Shown here: in pieces, positions 40,404 to 50,055 of the stretch
Layout: every line of letters begins with the position of its first letter
Numbering within the stretch: the first letter of the stretch is position 1
Origin: Curtobacterium caseinilyticum
GTDB taxonomy: Bacteria; Actinomycetota; Actinomycetes; Actinomycetales; Microbacteriaceae
Length of the DNA stretch: 64,000 nt
NCBI RefSeq assembly: GCF_030363035.1
Contig: NZ_JAUCMN010000001.1
Span: 248,001 to 312,000 of the forward strand
Direction: 5' to 3'
Translations under genes and position numbers: made by a program
Notes under the pieces: generated by a model
Databases searched by the model: none
Told to the model about the DNA's origin: nothing
What the model saw: only the letters and a program-made list of their open reading frames with translations

Positions 40404-42002
40404 TCAGGCGGTGCGGCGGAACAGGGCGATGAACATCGCGTCCGTGCCGATCCGGTGCGGCCAGAGCTGCACCGTCGGGCCGTCGGCGACCTGCGGGTCC
40501 CGGGCCGCCACCGACCGGACCACACCGGCGGTGTCGAGCTGTTCCAGGACGTCACCGTGGCGGGCCACGAGCGCATCGACCTGCCCGCGCGTCTCGGCGA
40601 GGTGCGGCGAGCAGGTGACGTACGCCAGCGTGCCACCGGGTGCGAGGGCGCGGACCGCGGCGTCGAGCAGCTCGGTCTGCAGCGCCGCGAGCTCCTCGAC
40701 GTCCTCGGGCTGCTTGCGCCACCGGGCCTCGGGTCGACGGCGGAGCGCACCGAGACCGGTGCACGGCGCGTCGAGGAGGATCCGGTCGAAGCGCTCGTCG
40801 TCCGGCCGCCCGAACCGGCGTCCGTCGCCCTGGACGACCGTCACGACGTCGTCGCCCGCCACGGTCGCGAGGGCCTTGCGGACCAGTCCGGCGCGCGCCG
40901 GCACGAGCTCGTTCGCGACCAGTGTGGCGCCGCCCAGCGCGGCCTCGGCGGCCAGGAGTGCCGCCTTGCCGCCGGGTCCGGCGCACATGTCGAGCCACCG
41001 CTCCCCCGGGCGCACGGCCGACGACCTGGTCAGGGCGAGGGCGGCGAGCTGCGAGCCCTCGTCCTGCACGCGCAGCCGCCCGGCTGCGACACCGGGGACG
41101 CGTGCGGGGTCGCCGGACGTCCCGCGGATGCCGACGGGCGACACCGGGCCCGCGTCCGCCACTGCGATCGCGGCGGGCGCGTCGACCACGTCGGTCGGTC
41201 CGGGCGCGTCGGTCACGTCCGCCCCGTCGCCGTCGGCTGCCGGCACGCTGACGGGAGGCTCGTCCTCCGTCGCCGCGTCGGCGCGGGTCTCCGGAGCGCT
41301 CGGCTCCACTCCCGCTGCCGGTGCCGGCTCGCGGGTGGCGGCCTGCAGGTCCTCGCCGGTCGCCAGGCCGGGCAGCGCGACGAGCTGCACGCGCGGTGCG
41401 ACGTTGTCGGCGGCGAGCAGCGCGGCGAGCTCGTCGCGCGACCGCTCCGCCGCGAGGGCGTCCCGCAGCGCCGCGACCACCCACGCCGGGTGCGACCAGC
41501 GGGTCGCGAGCAGGGCGTCCCCGCCCCGACCGGCGGTGATCAGCGCGTCCCACTCGTCGTCGGACCGCGCGACGACCTTGCGGAGCACCGCGTTCACGAA
41601 GCCGGTGGCGCGTCGGGCCCCGACCTCCCGGGCGAGCTCGACGGTGGCGGACACCGCCGCGTGGGTCGGCGTCCGCATGCCGAGCAGCTGGTGCACGCCC
41701 AGCCGCAGGACGTCGAGGACGTCCGACTCGATGTTCTCGACCCGTCGGCCGGAGGCAGCGCCGACGATCGCGTCGTACCGGCCGAGCATCCGGATCGACC
41801 CGTAGGTGAGCTCGGTGGCGAACGCGGCGTCGCGTGCGGACAGCCCGGCACGGCGGATGCGGGTCGGCAGGAGCAGGTTGGCGTACGCGTCGTCCACCTG
41901 CACCGCGCGGAGGACGTCGAACGCGACGCGGCGGGCACTCACGGCCCGGGGACCCCGATCACTCCGCTGCCGCCGGGCCTGCTGCCGCGCCGTGTCGTTC
42001 AC
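40404..42002 (-). CDS. rsmB: 16S rRNA (cytosine-967-C5)-methyltransferase
   Basis: RsmB methylates C967 of 16S rRNA. In the 532-residue protein the N-terminal NusB-like domain spans about residues 20-165. The SAM-dependent domain has [34 protein letters not shown] and [10 protein letters not shown], with both catalytic cysteines (DAPC and TCS). An Ala/Pro/Asp-rich insertion of about 80 residues (about 220-300) separates two parts of the protein and looks disordered. The GTG start overlaps the fmt stop (GTGA). Confidence 0.95.
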   Translation of the reverse strand: MNDTARQQARRQRSDRGPRAVSARRVAFDVLRAVQVDDAYANLLLPTRIRRAGLSARDAAFATELTYGSIRMLGRYDAIVGAASGRRVENIESDVLDVLRLGVHQLLGMRTPTHAAVSATVELAREVGARRATGFVNAVLRKVVARSDDEWDALITAGRGGDALLATRWSHPAWVVAALRDALAAERSRDELAALLAADNVAPRVQLVALPGLATGEDLQAATREPAPAAGVEPSAPETRADAATEDEPPVSVPAADGDGADVTDAPGPTDVVDAPAAIAVADAGPVSPVGIRGTSGDPARVPGVAAGRLRVQDEGSQLAALALTRSSAVRPGERWLDMCAGPGGKAALLAAEAALGGATLVANELVPARAGLVRKALATVAGDDVVTVVQGDGRRFGRPDDERFDRILLDAPCTGLGALRRRPEARWRKQPEDVEELAALQTELLDAAVRALAPGGTLAYVTCSPHLAETRGQVDALVARHGDVLEQLDTAGVVRSVAARDPQVADGPTVQLWPHRIGTDAMFIALFRRTA

Positions 42003-42991
42003 GAGAGGACCTTCCCGTCCAGTGCGCCGAGGCCGCGCGCCCAGGCGGCGGCGTCCATGGGCTTCTTGCCGGCGGGCTGCACCTCGAGCAGCTCGAGGGG
42101 CTCGTCCGCGGTGCCGACCAGCAGCCGCCCGTCGACCAGGCCGAGCGCGCCGGGCGCGAGCGGCGTGGCGGAGGCGGACGTGTCTCTCCCCGCCGGCACG
42201 GCCTGCCCGCCGCTGACGCGTCGGTCAGGAACCGGCGGCGTGGCCCCAGACCGTCTGCTGCGCAGCAGCTTCACCCGGGTGTCCGCGAGGTGGGCGTACG
42301 CGCCGGGCTCGGGCGTGACGCCGCGCAGGTGCGCGTGCACGGCAGCCGCGGAGCGGCCGAAGTCCACGTGGCCGTCGGCGATCGTCGTCTTCGGGGCCGT
42401 CGTCGGTTCGCCGACCTGCTCGACGGCGACCGCGGTGCCGGCGGCGAGGCCGTCGACGACACGCGCCACGGTGTCGGCGCCCGTCTCGGCCATCGCGGCG
42501 AGGACCTCGCCGGCGGTCGCCTCGGGGTCGATGTCGAACGGGTCGCTCGCGTACACGGGGCCGGCGTCGAGCGCCTCGACGAGCTGGAAGACCGTCGCCG
42601 CGGTGCGGGTGTCGCCGGCCATGACGGCGCGCTGCACGGGGGCGGCGCCCCGGTACGCGGGCAGGGCGGAGAAGTGGAGGTTGACCCAGCCGAGACGCGG
42701 TGCGTCGAGGGCCGGACGACGCAGCAGTGCGCCGTACGCGACGATCACACCGAGGTCGGCGTGCAGGTCCCGCAGCTGCGCGGTGACCGCGTCGTCGACA
42801 CGGGTGGCCTCGACGACCGGCAGTCCGAGCTCCTCGGCGACCTGCGCGACGGGTGTGGGGGTCAGCACGCGCTTGCGGCCCTGCGGGGTCGGCGGGCGGG
42901 TGAGCACGGCGGCGATCTCGTGGTCGGAGGCCGCGAGGCGTCGGAGGGTGGGGACGGCCGCAGCGGGGCTGCCGGCGACGACGAGGCGCAT
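41999..42991 (-). CDS. fmt: Methionyl-tRNA formyltransferase
   Basis: Fmt formylates initiator Met-tRNA. The 330-residue protein has the N-terminal RLVVAGSPAAAVPTL, NLHFSALPAYRGAAPVQ (catalytic His and Asn) and a C-terminal OB-fold ending in LELLEVQPAGKKPM. ATG at 42991 was chosen; ATG at 43000 (MEPMRLVV) is also possible. The frame stays open further upstream through 9-bp-period repeats, but that part is not family-like. A short variable linker (about 250-275) separates the domains. Confidence 0.95.
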   Translation of the reverse strand: MRLVVAGSPAAAVPTLRRLAASDHEIAAVLTRPPTPQGRKRVLTPTPVAQVAEELGLPVVEATRVDDAVTAQLRDLHADLGVIVAYGALLRRPALDAPRLGWVNLHFSALPAYRGAAPVQRAVMAGDTRTAATVFQLVEALDAGPVYASDPFDIDPEATAGEVLAAMAETGADTVARVVDGLAAGTAVAVEQVGEPTTAPKTTIADGHVDFGRSAAAVHAHLRGVTPEPGAYAHLADTRVKLLRSRRSGATPPVPDRRVSGGQAVPAGRDTSASATPLAPGALGLVDGRLLVGTADEPLELLEVQPAGKKPMDAAAWARGLGALDGKVLS

Positions 42992-43017
42992 GGGTTCCAT
43001 GGTCCCACGAGGCGGGG

Positions 43018-43131
43018 TCCCGGTCGGACCGGTCGTGCGCGTCGGGACCGGTCGGCCCGGTCGGGCGGTCGGGGCGGTCGGATCGGTCGGACCGGTCCGC
43101 TCGGTCCGCTCGGTCGGCTCGGTCGGCTCGG
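43018..43131. repeat. Degenerate 9-bp-period repeats between fmt and the helicase gene
   Basis: CGGTCGGxx units recur over about 115 bases, with the cleanest run GGTCGGCTCGGTCGGCTCGG at the helicase end. The region separates the helicase stop (43132) from the fmt start. In one frame it would encode EPTEPTERTERT-like peptides, but no start or family match supports a protein. Confidence 0.7.
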
Positions 43132-46050
43132 TCAGGACCACTGGTCGCGGAGCGTCGGCGGGGTCCTGGTCGCGCCGGACTCCCGCCGTGCCCGGAAGAG
43201 CACCACGAGCGCGTCCGGGGAGTCCGTCTCCAGCAGCCGGCACGGCCCCACCGTGCGTGCCCAGTCGGCCGCGAACGCCTCGGCGTCCGCACGCCGGCGG
43301 CCGATCGCGCTCGGCACGGGCACGTAGCGGGTCCGTCGCGTGGTGCGTCGGGCGATCCACAGCGCGAGCGCGAGGAGCGGGGCCCGGCGCGCCCGCGCGG
43401 GTGGGGTCCGCCCGAGCTCGAGCAGGAACCGCGGTGTGCGGACCGGACCGAACACCTCGGCGAGGGCGGCAGTGACCGTCCGACGGGCCCCGATCGGCCC
43501 GCCGAGTGCCTCGATGGTGAACGAGTGCACGATCCGTCCCTCGGTGTGCGGCGTGATGCGGAGGTCGCCGTCGCCGTACGCGGGAACCCGACCGGCGCGG
43601 TGCAGCCCGTCGACGACCACCCGGACCGCCCGTCGGTAGCCGAGGGCGGTGTCGAACCGCTGTCGGAGGGCCGTCCCGAGCTGCCGGGCGACCGGCCAGG
43701 CCGCTCCGACTCCGACCGCGACGACGGCGACGGTGCCGAGGACACCCGCCACGGCTCCGGAGCGCCAGGCCTCGACGAGCCCGCGTGAAGACTGCAGCAC
43801 CACGAACAGCACGACGACCAGCACCGCGGCGAGCACCGCCTCTGCCGTGGGGCCGGTTGTGTACGGCGCGGCCCGGGGGCCGTCGAGCACCGCGGCGGCG
43901 CTCTCGCGATCGGCGTACGGCTCGCCGACCCGCCACGCGGCGCGGGTGTCGCGGCGCGAGGGGAGCTCAGCGACGACGGCGGCGTCGACGTCCGCGACGG
44001 TCGCCCGACGGTCCTTCGCCACGACGGCACCGAGCAGCCGTGCCTGCCGGTCGGTCGTCACGGCACCCGCGCCGCGGACGACCTGCGTGTCGTCCGCGCG
44101 GAGCAGTCCCCACAGCTGGTCGTGCTTGCGGTGCGCACGGGCGACGTCGGGTGCTGCCGGGAGCCGCACGTCCGACGGGACGACCGCCGTGATCGTCCAG
44201 TTGTGCGCGACCTTCTCCGGCCATGCAGGGTCGAGTCGCAGCGTCCGGCCCCGGAGCTGCTGGGTCGCCGACGAGGTCGCGACCGCGGTGAGGTCGAGGA
44301 GCGTGTTCGCCGCCGGGCAGTCCCATCCCTCGCCGAGCAGGCCGCGGGTGCCGACCACGAGCCGCGTGGTGCCGTCGGTCAGCAGGGCCGAGACCGCGCC
44401 GAGCACACGCGCGGATCCGAGTCCCGCCGTGTCGAGGGCGAGCACCGCGGGGTCGTCCCCGACCGGCGCGGCCTCGAGCATCGCCCCGACCCGGTCCGCG
44501 AGGGCGGGCAGCAGCACGTCGGCGTCCCGTGCGGCGATGCGGAGGTGCCGGGCGGTGACGAGCACCGGGTGCAGCGTGGACAGCGACTCGTCAGCGACCA
44601 CGGTCGCGAAGGTGCGGAGCGCCCCCGCCCCGTGCCCGTCGCCTCCCCGGCCGTTGCCGTGTGTGGCGTGGTCGGTGACGACGACGGCGCGCAGGCGGTC
44701 CCCGGTCTCCTGAGCGAGCTCGAGGCGCAGCACCTCGCCCACCCCGGAGTCCTTCGCGGCGGACGACGCCAGCACGGTGTCCACCGGGTCGCGGCCACGG
44801 CGGACCCCGCGGTCGGTCAGCGTGAAGCCGAAGTCGACGATCGACCGCTTGATCCGCTGCCACTGGTCGGCGCGCGCGGGGTCGGGCAGCAGGCGGTCGA
44901 GGGCGTAGCGGGCGAGGACCCGCAGGCGCTGCTCGACGTCCGGCTCGGTCCGGGCCTCGGCGGGGAGGAACGCGAGCAGCGGGTGCTCCGGCCGCACCAG
45001 GGCGAGCATCCGGACCGCCGACTCGGCGACGGCGGGGTCCGCGTCGAACGCGGCGGCGAGCCGGTGCTCGGCGTCACCCGAGCCGGGCTGGAGGGTCGCC
45101 ACCAGCCAGTCGGTGCCGTCCTGGTCCGCGAACGCGCTGCGCACGAGCTCGGCGAGCCGCGCCTCGTGGTCGCGGAGGAACGCCAGCTCGTCGGCGGTCG
45201 GCTCGACGACCCAGAGGTGGTCGCGGTAGGGCGCGAGGTTGCCCTCCTTCACGACCGCGGGCGTCGGCACCTCGTGGTCGACCTCGCCGAGGAGCGCCGT
45301 GTAGTTGTCGTGGGCGTCGCGGTCCTCGGTCGACGGCAACGTCGCGGTCAGGCCGATCAGCACCGGTTCCCGTCCCGCCGCGCGGACCGCGGCGGCGAGG
45401 TACGCGACGACGAGCGCCCAGTGGTCGAGCAGGTGGTGGCACTCGTCGAGGACGATCGTCTCGACACCGTGCGCGACGAGACGGTCCACCAGTGCCCGGG
45501 CGTTGGGGTGGAGAACGGATGCGAGGAGCGCGGGGTCCTCCTGGGCGAGCCGACGGCGGATGGTCCGTGACCGACGGGCGATCCCCTTGCGGTGCGCCGT
45601 CCGGTTCGTGCGCTCCAGGTCGTCGAGCCAGGCCGCGGCAGCCGCCGGGTCGCGACCGCCCTCGGCGAGCTCCTGGAGCCACTGCGTCCGCGCGAGGTCG
45701 GTCAGCGGGTTGCCGGTCTCGAGCACCGACAGCACCTGGTAGGTCAGCGCCGTCAGGTCGCCGGGGCGCTCCGGGTCCTCCGAGACGGTGGCGGTCCCCT
45801 CGAGACCGACCGCCGAGCGCGCCCACTGCGATCGGATCGTCGTCGTGGGGCTGAGCACCACCGCACGAGCACCGTGGCGTGCGGCGAGGAGCAGCCCGAG
45901 CAGGGTCTTGCCCGCGCCGGGCGGTGCGACGACGTGCACCGGGTCTCCCGGCACCACCGGGACGCGCTCGAGCACGTCCCGCTGGTAGGTGCGCAGCGTC
46001 CCCCGGTACCGCCAGCCCGCGAGCGGACCCGTCGCCTCCCCCGTCGTCAC
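43132..46050 (-). CDS. Superfamily 2 (DEAD/DEAH-like) helicase with two C-terminal membrane segments
   Basis: This 972-residue protein has an SF2 motor with Walker A (APPGAGKT), DEAD-type box (DECHH), motif III (TATLPS), motif V (GLLGEGWDC) and motif VI (QQLRGRTLR), all apparently intact. A long insertion separates the two RecA-like lobes. After the motor, two hydrophobic helices lie at about residues 737-753 (VLAAVLVVVLFVVLQ) and 764-785 (GAVAGVLGTVAVVAVGVGAAW). A basic C-terminal domain of about 185 residues follows. I do not recognise a characterised protein with this layout. GTG at 46050 (VTTGEATGPLAGWRYRG) was chosen; the frame is open to 46152. It is divergent from the DUF4383 gene. Confidence 0.85.
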   Translation of the reverse strand: MTTGEATGPLAGWRYRGTLRTYQRDVLERVPVVPGDPVHVVAPPGAGKTLLGLLLAARHGARAVVLSPTTTIRSQWARSAVGLEGTATVSEDPERPGDLTALTYQVLSVLETGNPLTDLARTQWLQELAEGGRDPAAAAAWLDDLERTNRTAHRKGIARRSRTIRRRLAQEDPALLASVLHPNARALVDRLVAHGVETIVLDECHHLLDHWALVVAYLAAAVRAAGREPVLIGLTATLPSTEDRDAHDNYTALLGEVDHEVPTPAVVKEGNLAPYRDHLWVVEPTADELAFLRDHEARLAELVRSAFADQDGTDWLVATLQPGSGDAEHRLAAAFDADPAVAESAVRMLALVRPEHPLLAFLPAEARTEPDVEQRLRVLARYALDRLLPDPARADQWQRIKRSIVDFGFTLTDRGVRRGRDPVDTVLASSAAKDSGVGEVLRLELAQETGDRLRAVVVTDHATHGNGRGGDGHGAGALRTFATVVADESLSTLHPVLVTARHLRIAARDADVLLPALADRVGAMLEAAPVGDDPAVLALDTAGLGSARVLGAVSALLTDGTTRLVVGTRGLLGEGWDCPAANTLLDLTAVATSSATQQLRGRTLRLDPAWPEKVAHNWTITAVVPSDVRLPAAPDVARAHRKHDQLWGLLRADDTQVVRGAGAVTTDRQARLLGAVVAKDRRATVADVDAAVVAELPSRRDTRAAWRVGEPYADRESAAAVLDGPRAAPYTTGPTAEAVLAAVLVVVLFVVLQSSRGLVEAWRSGAVAGVLGTVAVVAVGVGAAWPVARQLGTALRQRFDTALGYRRAVRVVVDGLHRAGRVPAYGDGDLRITPHTEGRIVHSFTIEALGGPIGARRTVTAALAEVFGPVRTPRFLLELGRTPPARARRAPLLALALWIARRTTRRTRYVPVPSAIGRRRADAEAFAADWARTVGPCRLLETDSPDALVVLFRARRESGATRTPPTLRDQWS

Positions 46051-46126
46051 CCGACGAGTGTCCCACGTGACCGACGTCGGACCGGTCTGCGAACGCACCG
46101 TGAACCGGCTGGGTATCGTCCGGGGC

Positions 46127-46582
46127 ATGAGTGACGTCACCACCCCCACCAACCGCTACGCCGGCTCGTCGATCCAGAAGGTCACGCTCGTCGTCGGCAT
46201 CGTGTTCCTGCTCGTCGGGATCGCCGGGTTCGTGCCGGGGCTCACCTCCGGCGACCTCGGCGGCGCCGGGCACCACTCCATGGCGATGCTGCTCGGGATC
46301 TTCCAGGTGTCGGTCCTGCACAACATCGTGCACCTCCTGTTCGGCGTCGTCGGCCTGCTCGCGGCCAACCGTGCGACCGGCTCTCGGATGTACCTCGTGA
46401 TCGGCGGCGTCGTCTACTTCGTGCTGTGGGTGTACGGCCTGTTCACGGCGGGCACGATGTCCGGTGCGAACTTCGTCCCGCTCAACTGGGCCGACAACTG
46501 GCTGCACCTCGTGCTCGCGATCGGCATGGTCGCGCTCGGCATCGTCTTCCCGCGCGAGCGTCGTCGCCCCGTCGGCGCCTGA
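46127..46582 (+). CDS. DUF4383 family membrane protein
   Basis: This 151-residue protein has four predicted transmembrane helices (about 19-38, 52-77, 86-106 and 119-138). The pattern is that of DUF4383: SIQKVTLVVGIVFLLVGIAG, LHNIVHLLFGVVGL and NWLHLVLAIGMVALG. Its function is unknown. ATG at 46127 gives MSDVTTPTNRYAG; the longer frame upstream overlaps the helicase promoter region. It converges with priA across a 60-bp hairpin. Confidence 0.88.
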   Translation: MSDVTTPTNRYAGSSIQKVTLVVGIVFLLVGIAGFVPGLTSGDLGGAGHHSMAMLLGIFQVSVLHNIVHLLFGVVGLLAANRATGSRMYLVIGGVVYFVLWVYGLFTAGTMSGANFVPLNWADNWLHLVLAIGMVALGIVFPRERRRPVGA

Positions 46583-46603
46583 CGCCTCCTCCGACCCCGC
46601 AAC

Positions 46604-46663
46604 ACGCAACGTGGGCGGTCCCTCGCAGCGCAGTACCGCTGCGAGGAACCGCCCACGTTGCGT
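46604..46663. repeat. 60-bp hairpin element, copy 2 (CGCAACGT family, inverted)
   Basis: Two 27-base arms (46604-46630 and 46637-46663) with one G-T-type mismatch enclose the loop CAGTAC, the reverse complement of the loop in copy 1 (40332-40391). Read in the same orientation, three stem positions differ between the copies with matching changes on the opposite arm. It lies between the convergent DUF4383 and priA stops, a natural place for a bidirectional terminator. Confidence 0.9.
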
Positions 46664-46683
46664 TTCGCGGAGAGCAGGGGGCG

Positions 46684-48828
46684 TCAGACCTCGGTGAAGG
46701 GCTCGGCGTCGTCGAGCCGGACGCGGAGCGCCGGGGCAGCCCGCCGTCGGTTGCCGCCGGGCAGCACGCGGCGGGTCGACGAGCGGCGGATGACCTCGGC
46801 CTTCAGGGTCGCGGCGACCTCGGCACCGTGGGCGTACGGGAACCGCACGATCGCCCGCACGGTGCCCGGGCTCGGGTCGTCGGGTACCGGGACCGGGCCG
46901 AGCACGTCCCCGACGGTCGCGTCCCCGAGCGCCTCGACCGCGGCGGTGACGGCGTCGTCCGTGCCGGTGAGCGTCGCCACCCGGACTGCCGGCGGGAAGT
47001 GCAGGGCCCGGCGGTCGACGAGCTCGTCGTGCGCGGGGCCGTCGAGCCGCCACAGCGCCATCGCCGTGGCGAGCCTCCCGCCGATCCCGACCAGGTAGAC
47101 CTCGGCGCCGGGGGCACCCTTCGCGGCGGCGCCCGTCCAGAAGCGCAGCACGTCCTCCTGCACCCGCAGGCCCTCGCGGGCGAGCATCCGCTCCCCGTCC
47201 AGGAGCAGCACGCAGGCGTAGCCGCCGGGCACGTCCGGTTCGGCCCCGCGTGTGGCCACCACGACCGAGGGGCGCGCCGGCACCTCGTCGAGCGGCCGCG
47301 ACCCGTCCGCGACGACGATGCGCGTGCCGGGGAACGCCCTGCCGAGCTCGTCGGCTGTGCGTTGCGCGCCCTGGCCGACCGCCTTCACCGTGCCGTTGCC
47401 GCAGGTCGGGCAGCGGAAGCCGACGGCGAGGGCACCGCAGAACCGGCACTGCGGCGTCGCACCGCGGTGTGGCTGCCCGAGCGGACCGCCGCAGATGCGG
47501 CAGTGGGCGCGCTCTCCGCACTGCGCGCAGACCAACCCCGTGCCGAAGCCCGGGCTGGCGACCTGCACCAGCACGGGTCCGTGCTGGCTCGCCTCGCGTG
47601 CGGCCCGCCAGGCGGTGCTCGGGATCCGGGCCTGGGCCGCGAAGCCCTCGGCGCCGGCCTGCTGCACGGTCGGGATCACCTTCGGGGTCGGCACCCGGTG
47701 CGGCGCGACCTCGTCGAGCCAGTGCAGCTCGACGAGTCGCTGCACGTCGGTGCTCCGGGCGTGCGAGACGAACAGCAGCCCGGCGCCGGACTGTGCGGCG
47801 CGGACCAGGGCCACGTCGCGGGTGTGCACGTAGGGCGCGCGGGGCTCGACGAACGAGGCGTCCCCGTCGTCCCACACCGCGATGAGCCCGAGGTCGGCCG
47901 CCGGCGCGTACATCGCGGTCCGGTTGCCGATCGCCACGACGGCGTGCGACCGGGCCTGCAGCAGCGCCTTGGCCCGCGCGCCGTTCGTCTGCTTCGCGTC
48001 GAAGCGCACCACGCGTTCCGCGGGGAGCACCGCGAGCAGGGCGCGCTCGAGGTCGGTGACGTCCCGGAAGTCGGGCACGGCCACGACGGCGGACTGCTCG
48101 GCCGCGACGGCGTGCGCAGCGGCCTGGGCGATCGTCGCCGCCCAACCCGGCACCCAGACGGGCTCCGGCCCGGCGGCGGTCGGGGGCCGCTCCGCGCTCG
48201 CGGACGGCGCGGACGTCGGTGTCGGCGCGGCCGACTCGGACCCCGCGACGGCCCCTGATCCGGAGACAGACTCGGACTCGGAGGCAGACTCGGACCCGCT
48301 GGCCGTCGCGGACCCCGTGGCCGAGCCCGGAGTCGGGACCAGTGCGACGGGGTGGGGCACGGCGGCGACCGCAGCCCGACCGTGGTCGGCGACCCGCGCC
48401 TCCAGGACGCCCTCGCCGTACCCCGCGACGGGCGGTGCCGACACCGGGGCGGGCGACCACTCCGGGTCCCGCGCGAGCCAGGCCTTCTCGGCGCGAACCT
48501 GTCGGGGCGGCACCGCGAGCCGGAGCACGTCGGACGCCACCCCGGCGGCGCGGTCGGCGACGGCACGCGCCAGCGTCCAGATCTCCGGGGCGAGGACCGG
48601 GACCGGGGAGACGACCTGCTCGATCGGGCTGAGCTCACCGGGCCAGTCACCCTCGGACACGACCTCGACGACGTACGCATCGGACATCCGTGCGCCCGTG
48701 CGCAGCGGCACCTTCACGCGAACCCCCGGCACGCAGTCGTCCTCGAGCTCGGCCGGCACCCGGTAGTCGAACAGACGGTCCAACTGCGGGAGCGGCGAGT
48801 CGAGGACGACGCGCGCGACGGTGGTCAC
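46684..48828 (-). CDS. priA: Primosomal protein N' (PriA), degenerate helicase motifs
   Basis: PriA restarts stalled replication forks in proteobacteria. The 714-residue protein has the N-terminal DNA-binding region (VVLDSPLPQLDRLFDYRVP) and eight zinc-binding cysteines (CAQC, CRIC, CRFC, CPTC). I find no Walker A GxGKT, and the DEAH position reads WDDGD, so ATPase activity is probably lost, as reported for other actinobacterial PriA homologues. A low-complexity Ser/Gly/Glu stretch lies at about residues 170-205. GTG at 48828 was chosen, seven bases after the metK stop. Confidence 0.92.
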   Translation of the reverse strand: MTTVARVVLDSPLPQLDRLFDYRVPAELEDDCVPGVRVKVPLRTGARMSDAYVVEVVSEGDWPGELSPIEQVVSPVPVLAPEIWTLARAVADRAAGVASDVLRLAVPPRQVRAEKAWLARDPEWSPAPVSAPPVAGYGEGVLEARVADHGRAAVAAVPHPVALVPTPGSATGSATASGSESASESESVSGSGAVAGSESAAPTPTSAPSASAERPPTAAGPEPVWVPGWAATIAQAAAHAVAAEQSAVVAVPDFRDVTDLERALLAVLPAERVVRFDAKQTNGARAKALLQARSHAVVAIGNRTAMYAPAADLGLIAVWDDGDASFVEPRAPYVHTRDVALVRAAQSGAGLLFVSHARSTDVQRLVELHWLDEVAPHRVPTPKVIPTVQQAGAEGFAAQARIPSTAWRAAREASQHGPVLVQVASPGFGTGLVCAQCGERAHCRICGGPLGQPHRGATPQCRFCGALAVGFRCPTCGNGTVKAVGQGAQRTADELGRAFPGTRIVVADGSRPLDEVPARPSVVVATRGAEPDVPGGYACVLLLDGERMLAREGLRVQEDVLRFWTGAAAKGAPGAEVYLVGIGGRLATAMALWRLDGPAHDELVDRRALHFPPAVRVATLTGTDDAVTAAVEALGDATVGDVLGPVPVPDDPSPGTVRAIVRFPYAHGAEVAATLKAEVIRRSSTRRVLPGGNRRRAAPALRVRLDDAEPFTEV

Positions 48829-48835
48829 ACGGTGC

Positions 48836-50050
48836 CTAGACGGCGGCGGTGACGAGCCCTGCTGCGGCGCGGAGCTCCTCGACGCGGTCGAGCTGCTCCC
48901 AGGTGAAGCCCGGCAGCTCGCGGCCGAAGTGCCCGTACGCGGCGGTCTGTGCGTACCGCGGCTTGAGCAGGTCGAGGTCGCGGATGATCGCAGCCGGACG
49001 CAGGTCGAACACCTCGGTGATCGCGGCCTCGATCGTGGCGTCGTCGACGTGCCCGGTGCCGAAGGACTCGACGTACAGGCCGACCGGCTTCGCACGGCCG
49101 ATGGCGTAGGCGACCTGCACCTCGAGCCGGTCCGCGAGTCCCGCGGCGACGGCGTTCTTCGCGACCCAGCGCAACGCGTAGGCAGCGGAACGGTCCACCT
49201 TCGAGGGGTCCTTGCCGCTGAACGCGCCACCGCCGTGGCGGGAGGCGCCGCCGTACGTGTCGACGATCACCTTGCGCCCGGTCAGTCCGGCGTCACCCTG
49301 CGGGCCACCGATCTCGAACCGGCCGGTCGGGTTCACGATCACGTCGACGTGGGACGAGTCCAGGTCGACCAGGTCGAGCACCGGACGGATCACGTGCTCG
49401 GTGATCTGCGCCGTGAGCTCGTCGAGCGTCACCGCGGGCGAGTGCTGCGTGGAGAGCACGACCGTCTCGACGGTCTTCGGCACGACGCCGTCGTAGCCGA
49501 CGGTGACCTGGGTCTTGCCGTCCGGGCGGAGGAAGTCGAGCTGCCCGCTCTTGCGGACCTCAGCCAGCCGCTCCGCCAGGCGGTGCGCGAGCCAGATCGC
49601 GACGGGCATGTACTCGGGGGTCTCGTTCGTCGCGAAGCCGAACATGATGCCCTGGTCACCCGCACCCTGGCGGTCGAGCTCGTCCACGCCCGCGCCGGAC
49701 CGGCTGTCGAGTGACTCGTCCACGCCCTGCGCGATGTCCGGCGACTGCGCGCCGATCGAGACCTCGACACCGCACGTGCGGCCGTCGAAGGACACCTCGG
49801 ACGAGTTGTAGCCGATGCCCGTGATGACGTCTCGGACCAGCTTCGGGATCTCCACGTACCCGGAGGTCGTGACCTCGCCGGCGACGTGCACCAGTCCCGT
49901 CGTCACCATCGTCTCGACGGCGACCCGGGCGTGCGGGTCGACCGTGAGCAGGGCGTCGAGGATCGTGTCCGAGATCTGGTCGCAGATCTTGTCGGGGTGC
50001 CCCTCCGTCACCGACTCGGACGTGAAGAGGCGCAGGTTGGTGCTCGTCAC
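48836..50050 (-). CDS. metK: S-adenosylmethionine synthetase
   Basis: MetK makes S-adenosylmethionine from methionine and ATP. The 404-residue protein has [31 protein letters not shown] and [19 protein letters not shown], the signature ATP and metal sites. GTG at 50050 starts [12 protein letters not shown]. It begins five bases after rpoZ. In many actinobacteria coaBC lies between rpoZ and metK; it is absent here. Confidence 0.97.
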   Translation of the reverse strand: MTSTNLRLFTSESVTEGHPDKICDQISDTILDALLTVDPHARVAVETMVTTGLVHVAGEVTTSGYVEIPKLVRDVITGIGYNSSEVSFDGRTCGVEVSIGAQSPDIAQGVDESLDSRSGAGVDELDRQGAGDQGIMFGFATNETPEYMPVAIWLAHRLAERLAEVRKSGQLDFLRPDGKTQVTVGYDGVVPKTVETVVLSTQHSPAVTLDELTAQITEHVIRPVLDLVDLDSSHVDVIVNPTGRFEIGGPQGDAGLTGRKVIVDTYGGASRHGGGAFSGKDPSKVDRSAAYALRWVAKNAVAAGLADRLEVQVAYAIGRAKPVGLYVESFGTGHVDDATIEAAITEVFDLRPAAIIRDLDLLKPRYAQTAAYGHFGRELPGFTWEQLDRVEELRAAAGLVTAAV

Positions 50051-50055
50051 CGCGA

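Noticed and set aside
43001-43936. N-terminal extension of fmt across the 9-bp repeats
   Set aside because: The extra residues are Pro/Thr/Glu repeats and then antisense to the helicase gene. The family start is at 42991 or 43000.
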